DNA of 64,000 nt, taken from positions 62,187 through 126,186 of the forward strand of contig NZ_KB890766.1 in assembly GCF_000373265.1 (NCBI RefSeq). The letters run 5' to 3'. A program made the position numbers and the translations under genes. This stretch comes from Pontibacter roseus DSM 17521 (GTDB lineage: Bacteria; Bacteroidota; Bacteroidia; Cytophagales; Hymenobacteraceae). Positions within the stretch are counted from its first letter, which is position 1. The number at the start of each line of letters is the position of its first letter. The notes under the pieces were generated by a model, which ran no database searches, was not told the DNA's origin, and saw only the letters and a list, made by a program, of their open reading frames with translations. This document shows, one piece after another, positions 55,419-64,000 of the stretch.

Positions 55419-57635
55419 ATGACAAAAGACATTATACTAGCCGGCAAGAAGTCAGGTATACTGGCGGTGCTGGCGCTGGCCAGCTGCACCTCGGTGCAGA
55501 CCCAGGAACAGTCGCAGCAGACCCAGGCTGCCGTGGAGCAGAAGCAGGAAGAGACCAACCCGCTGCTGAAAGAGTGGACGGGCCCTTATGGTGGCGTGCC
55601 TGCCTTTGATAAGATGAGCCTGACCGACCTGAAGCCAGCCATGGAAAAGGCCATGGCCCTGAACCTGGCCGAAATCGAGACTATCGCCAATAACACACAG
55701 CCTGCCACCTTCGAGAACACCATTGAGGAGATGGAGCGTGCCGGTGAGGAGTTGAACCGCGTGTTCACCTATTACGGCATCTGGAGCAGCAACATGTCCA
55801 CGCCGGAGTTCAGAACCCTGCAGGCGGAACTTGCCCCGAAAATCTCGGAGTTCAACTCCAAAATCCTGCAGAACGAGAAGCTGTTCCAGCGCGTGAAGGC
55901 TGTGTACGACAACTCCCAGAAGAACCCACTGCCAGAGGACCAGCAGCGTGTGGTGCAGCTGGTGTATGAAGGCTTCGCCTTGGAAGGGGCTGACCTGAGC
56001 CCGGAGAAGAAGAAGCGCTACGCTGACATCAACAAGGAGCTCTCCACGCTCTACACCAAGTTCTCCAACAACATCCTGGCCGATGAGGAGAAATATGTGG
56101 TGTACTTCACCAAAGAACAGCTGGGCGGACTGCCGGAGTCTTTTGTGAAAGCAGCGGCCAAAGCGGCCGCTGACAGCGGCAAGCCAGGACAGTATGCCGT
56201 GACTAACACCCGTTCCAGCATGGACCAGTTCCTGACCTACTCCGAAGAGCGTGCCCTGCGTGAGAAGGTATGGAAAAACTACTACTCCCGTGCCGACAAC
56301 AACGATGCGAACGACAACAAGCAGAACATTGTGGACATACTGAAACTGCGTCGCGAGCGCGTGCAGCTGATGGGCTACGACAACTACGCCGAGTGGCGCC
56401 TGCAGAACCGCATGGCCAAAACGCCGGAGGCGGCCATGGACCTGATGCTGGCCGTTTGGCCATCTGCCATTGCGCGGGCCAAAGAAGAAGTGGCGGACAT
56501 GCAGCAACTGGCGAACAAAACCAGCAAGGCCAAAATCAAGATTGAGCCCTGGGACTACCGCTACTACGCTGAGAAGGTGCGCCAGCAGAAGTATGACCTG
56601 AACTCCGATGAGGTGAAGCAGTACCTGGAGTTGGGCAACCTGACGCAAGCCATGTTCTTCACGGCAGGCGAGCTCTTCAACTTCAAGTTCACGCCAGTGC
56701 AGGAGGGCTCTGTGCCTGTATTCCATGAAGATGTGAAGGTATGGGAAGTGACCGACAAGACGACCGGTGACCACATCGGCCTGTGGTATCTCGACCCGTT
56801 CGCGCGCCAAGGCAAGCGCTCCGGTGCCTGGGCTACGACGTACCGCGCCCACACCACTTTTGACGGCAAGAAGACCGTGTTGTCATCGAACAACTCCAAC
56901 TTTGTGAAGCCTGCGCCGGGCGAGCCGGTGTTGGTGTCTTGGGACGATGCGACTACTTTCTTCCATGAGTTTGGCCACGCGCTGCACTTCCTGGCTTCCA
57001 ATGTGAAGTACCCTACGCTGAACAGCGGCGTGCGTGACTACACCGAGTTCCAGTCGCAGCTGCTGGAGCGCTGGCTGTCTACTGACAAGGTAATCAACCA
57101 GTTCCTGAAGCACTACAAGACCGGGGAGCCGATGCCGAAAGCGCTGATAGCCAAGATAGAGAAAGCCTCTACCTTCAATCAAGGTTTCGAAACGACCGAG
57201 TTCCTGGCTTCCGCTTTGATGGACATGCACTTCCATCTGGTAGACCCGAACGGGCTGGACCCGGACAAATTCGAAAAAGAGACACTGTCTAAACTAGGTA
57301 TGCCGAAAGAGATTGTGATGCGTCACCGTTCGCCGCACTTCGGGCACGTGTTCTCAGGTGAGGGCTATGCCACCGGATACTACGGTTACCTGTGGGCCGA
57401 CGTGCTGACTTCCGATGCCGCTGAGGCTTTCGCGGAGGCGCCAGGCGGGTTCTATGACGCCGAGGTGGCAGCAAGACTGGTGAAGTACCTGTTCGCTCCG
57501 CGCAACTCCATGGACCCAGCCGATGCGTACCGCCAGTTCCGTGGCCGCGATGCGAAGATAGACGCGTTGATGCGTGACCGCGGTTTCCCGGTACCGGGTG
57601 CACAGACTAAAAAAACCAACGGCCAGACGAAATAA
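55419..57635 (+). CDS. M3-family peptidase (oligopeptidase A/Dcp-like), lipoprotein
   Basis: A 738-residue protein with lipobox LASC (Cys near 23) followed by a Gln-rich linker. The M3 fold follows, with the zinc motif HEFGH in ATTFFHEFGHALHFLA, the downstream Glu in FVSQLLERW-like FQSQLLERW and the substrate loop HRSPHFGHVFSGEGYATGYYGYLWADV. It hydrolyses short peptides with zinc, in the envelope here rather than the cytoplasm. Monocistronic with a terminator downstream. Confidence 0.95.
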   Translation: MTKDIILAGKKSGILAVLALASCTSVQTQEQSQQTQAAVEQKQEETNPLLKEWTGPYGGVPAFDKMSLTDLKPAMEKAMALNLAEIETIANNTQPATFENTIEEMERAGEELNRVFTYYGIWSSNMSTPEFRTLQAELAPKISEFNSKILQNEKLFQRVKAVYDNSQKNPLPEDQQRVVQLVYEGFALEGADLSPEKKKRYADINKELSTLYTKFSNNILADEEKYVVYFTKEQLGGLPESFVKAAAKAAADSGKPGQYAVTNTRSSMDQFLTYSEERALREKVWKNYYSRADNNDANDNKQNIVDILKLRRERVQLMGYDNYAEWRLQNRMAKTPEAAMDLMLAVWPSAIARAKEEVADMQQLANKTSKAKIKIEPWDYRYYAEKVRQQKYDLNSDEVKQYLELGNLTQAMFFTAGELFNFKFTPVQEGSVPVFHEDVKVWEVTDKTTGDHIGLWYLDPFARQGKRSGAWATTYRAHTTFDGKKTVLSSNNSNFVKPAPGEPVLVSWDDATTFFHEFGHALHFLASNVKYPTLNSGVRDYTEFQSQLLERWLSTDKVINQFLKHYKTGEPMPKALIAKIEKASTFNQGFETTEFLASALMDMHFHLVDPNGLDPDKFEKETLSKLGMPKEIVMRHRSPHFGHVFSGEGYATGYYGYLWADVLTSDAAEAFAEAPGGFYDAEVAARLVKYLFAPRNSMDPADAYRQFRGRDAKIDALMRDRGFPVPGAQTKKTNGQTK

Positions 57636-58041
57636 ACAGGCCGGCAGGTATAGCTCACATCGGTACGCGCCGGTGTAGGTTGAACAAGTACGAGGACCAG
57701 GTATAGCGCCTGGCAACAAAAGCGGCGCAGGGTTTCCTGCGCCGCTTTTTTGTTTTAGAATCTCTGTTAATACAGGTGAGCCGATGATAGAAACAGCACG
57801 CAGGAAGGTATAGCAGGGAGCCCTCTCGAGGATAACGCTTCGCTGTTCATACAACCATCCTATTCATTCCAAGTAGATTATACACGTATATACGTATTAG
57901 CAACCTGGGTATCAGTATAAAACCTGCTGAATCGGCTCGATTTGAAACCATGCTCGGCTAATACGTAATTTGGTTTTGCAGGAGGTATAGCAGGCTTATG
58001 CTGAACGCGGTATTTATATCTTTGAGAAGGAAATACATGAA
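57636..58041. other. Spacer with terminator, no gene supported
   Basis: Apart from the terminator at 57718-57752 and a perfect -7-like TATCTTTG at 58017-58024 ahead of the response regulator ATG at 58042, no gene is visible in this 406-nt stretch. Confidence 0.5.
57718..57752 (+). terminator. Terminator of the M3 peptidase gene
   Basis: AGCGGCGCAGG (57721-57731) pairs with CCTGCGCCGCT (57736-57746), followed by six T, 86 nt past the stop; A-run on the left. Confidence 0.9.
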
Positions 58042-58710
58042 ATGAGAGAGCAAAAGATTATCAGGGTCGTCATCACAGACGACCACCGGATTATAAGGGA
58101 AGGCTTGCGCGCGCTGTTGGATCAGGACGAAGAGCTGGAGGTAGTAGGAGAGGCGGCTAACGGCAAAGAGCTGCTGGACCTGCTCGAGCAGACCGAGGCG
58201 GATGTAGCGCTGCTGGACATCAACATGCCTGTGCTGGATGGCTATGCAACCGTTGGGTTGGTCAAGGAAAGGTTCCCTCAGACAAGGGTGGTTGCCCTGT
58301 CCATGCTGAACGATGTGCCTTCTATGCAGCGGATGATAGAAAATGGCGCCACAGGCTATGTGCTCAAGAACACAAGCTATGATGAATTGACCACAGCCAT
58401 TAAACTGGCTGCTGCAGGAACCCCGTTTATCTGCTCTGGTATGTCTGTTGATATGCTGCAGCGGTTTTCAAACCAGGCTGCTATACCTGATGGCTCAGTG
58501 GCGGAGGAAAGCTCGGGGCTGTCGAAACGTGAAATGGAGGTGCTCCTGCTCATAGCCGAAGGGTATACGAATGCAGAGATAGCTGACAAGTTATTCGTGA
58601 GCAAACGCACCGTGGAGACGCACCGGCAAAACATACTGGAGAAAACCAAAGCCAAAAACACTGCCCATCTCATCAAGTATGCTATGGAGCATAAGCTGTT
58701 GAGTAGCTGA
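58042..58710 (+). CDS. NarL/LuxR-family response regulator
   Basis: A 222-residue regulator with receiver (phospho-Asp in VALLDINMPVLDG, Lys in GYVLKNTS) and a C-terminal LuxR HTH (LSKREMEVLLLIAEGYTNAE, IADKLFVSKRTVETHRQNI). It stands convergent with the giant CheB-CheR-kinase, whose HisKA_3-type kinase would be a suitable phosphodonor. A terminator hairpin lies between them. Confidence 0.95.
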   Translation: MREQKIIRVVITDDHRIIREGLRALLDQDEELEVVGEAANGKELLDLLEQTEADVALLDINMPVLDGYATVGLVKERFPQTRVVALSMLNDVPSMQRMIENGATGYVLKNTSYDELTTAIKLAAAGTPFICSGMSVDMLQRFSNQAAIPDGSVAEESSGLSKREMEVLLLIAEGYTNAEIADKLFVSKRTVETHRQNILEKTKAKNTAHLIKYAMEHKLLSS

Positions 58711-58726
58711 GGCTGTGTGCAAAAGT

Positions 58727-58785
58727 AAAAGAGCGGAGGAGGCTACACGGCAGCGTACTGCACCTGTAACCTCCTCCGCTCTTTT
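58727..58785. terminator. Bidirectional hairpin between the regulator and the kinase
   Basis: AAAAGAGCGGAGGAGG (58727-58742) is the exact complement of CCTCCTCCGCTCTTTT (58770-58785), with further pairing inside. The T/A runs flank both arms. Confidence 0.85.
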
Positions 58786-58810
58786 TATGCGTCCAGGGGA
58801 AGGTTATGCT

Positions 58811-62869
<4,059 letters not shown>

Positions 62870-63126
62870 GTTGGGTGCAGATACTACAACTTATACGTGA
62901 GTATTTATACAGTCCGCTGTAATTTGACCAAGTTACAGTTTTAGAAGGCAAGATAGCGTAATCCGGGCTGTTTTCAGTAGAAGCAGCAGGTATGGCCTAA
63001 GTACAAAGCCGGATAAGGGACAAGGAATGCGCAGCATGGGAATTCTCTTGTTTCACGCCATATAACCAACACCTGCTGCTTCGGCACGTAGACTTACTGA
63101 CCGCCTAGACAAACTGAAGCTACCGT

Positions 63127-64000
63127 ATGGCTGGAAAAGAATTCAAAATAATCGTAATTGGCACCTCGGCAGGGGGAATGCAGGCACTGACCAAGCTGCT
63201 TGCAAAACTTTCGGACGACCTGAATGCTGCTATTCTGGTGGTGCAGCACCTGAGCGTCGACTCATCGGTCAAATTTTTAGTGGACCGCCTGGGCCAGCAT
63301 ACCCGGCTTACCTGTAAAGTAGCCGGCAACGGTGACGCGATAGAGGCAGGCACCCTATACATGGCACCGGCAGATAAGCAGATGCTCATCAAGGGCAGCG
63401 AACTGCTGGTAGTGCGGGGTCCGCGGGAAAACCAGTTCCGGCCAGCCATAGACCCGCTGTTCCGGTCGGCTGCGGCCTACCATGGCCACAACACGATTGG
63501 GGTGATACTGACAGGCTATATGAGTGATGGCGTGATAGGTATGGAATCAATCAAGCGCAGTGGCGGCACCACCGTGGTGCAGCACCCAGACGACGCCGAA
63601 CATGCCGCCCTGCCCCAGAATGTGATGCGGCAGGTCACGACGGATTACATCGTTTCTCTGGATGAGATGGGGGAGTTGCTGAGGGAGCTTTCGCAGCAGC
63701 CGGCCTCCGATTCAATCACAGTGCCTGCCGATATTTGGAAGGAAGCTCAGATAGCAGAACGTGTTATGACGAACAGCAACATGACCAGCATTGAAGATTT
63801 GGAGGCCACCGGCAAAAAATCATCTTACAGCTGCCCCGAATGCGGCGGCGGGCTTTGGGAGTTCACGCAACCCGGCACCGTGCCCCGCTTCCGATGCCAT
63901 ACCGGCCACGCTTATACCCAGGACTCCCTCCTGCTGGGCATGTCCAATGCGCTGGAGGAGACGCTTTGGGTAGCCATGCGCACCCTGGAGGAGCGCCGCA
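63127..64000 (+). CDS. CheB-type methylesterase with C-terminal zinc motif (cut by right edge)
   Basis: The ATG at 63127 begins MAGKEFKIIVIGTSAGGMQA and the frame is open for 291 codons to the edge. CheB active-site residues are kept: Ser in GTSAGG, His in VVQHLS and Asp in GYMSDG. After the domain a Cys-rich module follows: CPECGGGLWEF and RCHTGHAY, a zinc-ribbon-like feature found in stand-alone Bacteroidota CheB proteins. No receiver domain is present at the N-terminus. Divergent from the CheB-CheR fusion by 257 nt. Confidence 0.9.
   Translation, partial: MAGKEFKIIVIGTSAGGMQALTKLLAKLSDDLNAAILVVQHLSVDSSVKFLVDRLGQHTRLTCKVAGNGDAIEAGTLYMAPADKQMLIKGSELLVVRGPRENQFRPAIDPLFRSAAAYHGHNTIGVILTGYMSDGVIGMESIKRSGGTTVVQHPDDAEHAALPQNVMRQVTTDYIVSLDEMGELLRELSQQPASDSITVPADIWKEAQIAERVMTNSNMTSIEDLEATGKKSSYSCPECGGGLWEFTQPGTVPRFRCHTGHAYTQDSLLLGMSNALEETLWVAMRTLEERR

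Noticed and set aside
55452..56852. A 466-codon minus-strand frame opposite the M3 peptidase gene
   Set aside because: The plus-strand frame has the HEFGH motif and family structure; the opposite frame has no family signal.

Overview
The window looks like a chromosomal segment of a moderately GC-rich Bacteroidota bacterium, most likely a Cytophagales/Hymenobacteraceae member such as Pontibacter (inference). Supporting features are the many lipoproteins, BamA-type barrels, RR/HK pairs of Bacteroidota style, Fe-S co-chaperone HscB, a MgtC homologue, and a katA promoter that fits the Bacteroidota sigma consensus TTTG-N19-21-TAnnTTTG. There is no rRNA and no recognisable IS transposase or CRISPR. 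A short motif, AGGTATAG/CTATACCT (core GGTATA/TATACC), recurs through genes and spacers on both strands at about five times chance.

Layout. 1-9326: a MacAB-like transport operon (two FtsX-type permeases, ATPase, HlyD-type adaptor; minus strand). It lies divergent from an NtrC-type sigma-54 activator and its kinase. The shared spacer holds a sigma-54-like promoter and an enhancer-like dyad, so the two-component system probably controls the operon. 9371-20410: thioredoxin, lipoprotein hydrolase, a four-gene signalling operon with an unknown small protein and a stand-alone receiver (11368-13577), an MFS pump, HNH protein, nicotinate phosphoribosyltransferase, UspA, and two adjacent lipoproteins (one a thermonuclease) sharing a Cys-rich tail. 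20610-27824: a TPR histidine kinase and sbcDC. 27976-33547: a SpoIIAA-like protein, an ArsR-regulated persulfide/rhodanese operon with a clear operator, catalase and a YeiH-type transporter. 33670-41129: two paralogous outer-membrane barrels and two amidohydrolase-family secreted proteins in which most copies of the metal site are lost. 41130-42051: a gene-free block dense in small hairpin repeats, with the second copy of a ~174 bp inverted-repeat element whose first copy is at 35086. 42052-47997: ComEC, GNAT, PhoH, SAM hydrolase, small proteins and HscB.

48017-50203 is an accessory patch: a tRNA-Leu(CAA) gene, a duplicate of its 3' end 111 bp upstream, then an AT-rich stretch with a KAP-family P-loop NTPase and a small gene relic. 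This patch has no copy of the GGTATA motif, which supports recent acquisition. 50204-57635: MgtC, a GAF kinase, small unknown proteins, a lipoprotein methyltransferase and an M3 peptidase. 58042-64000: a LuxR-type response regulator, a giant CheB-CheR-PAS-kinase fusion containing a perfect 15-bp tandem repeat, and a second CheB cut by the right edge.
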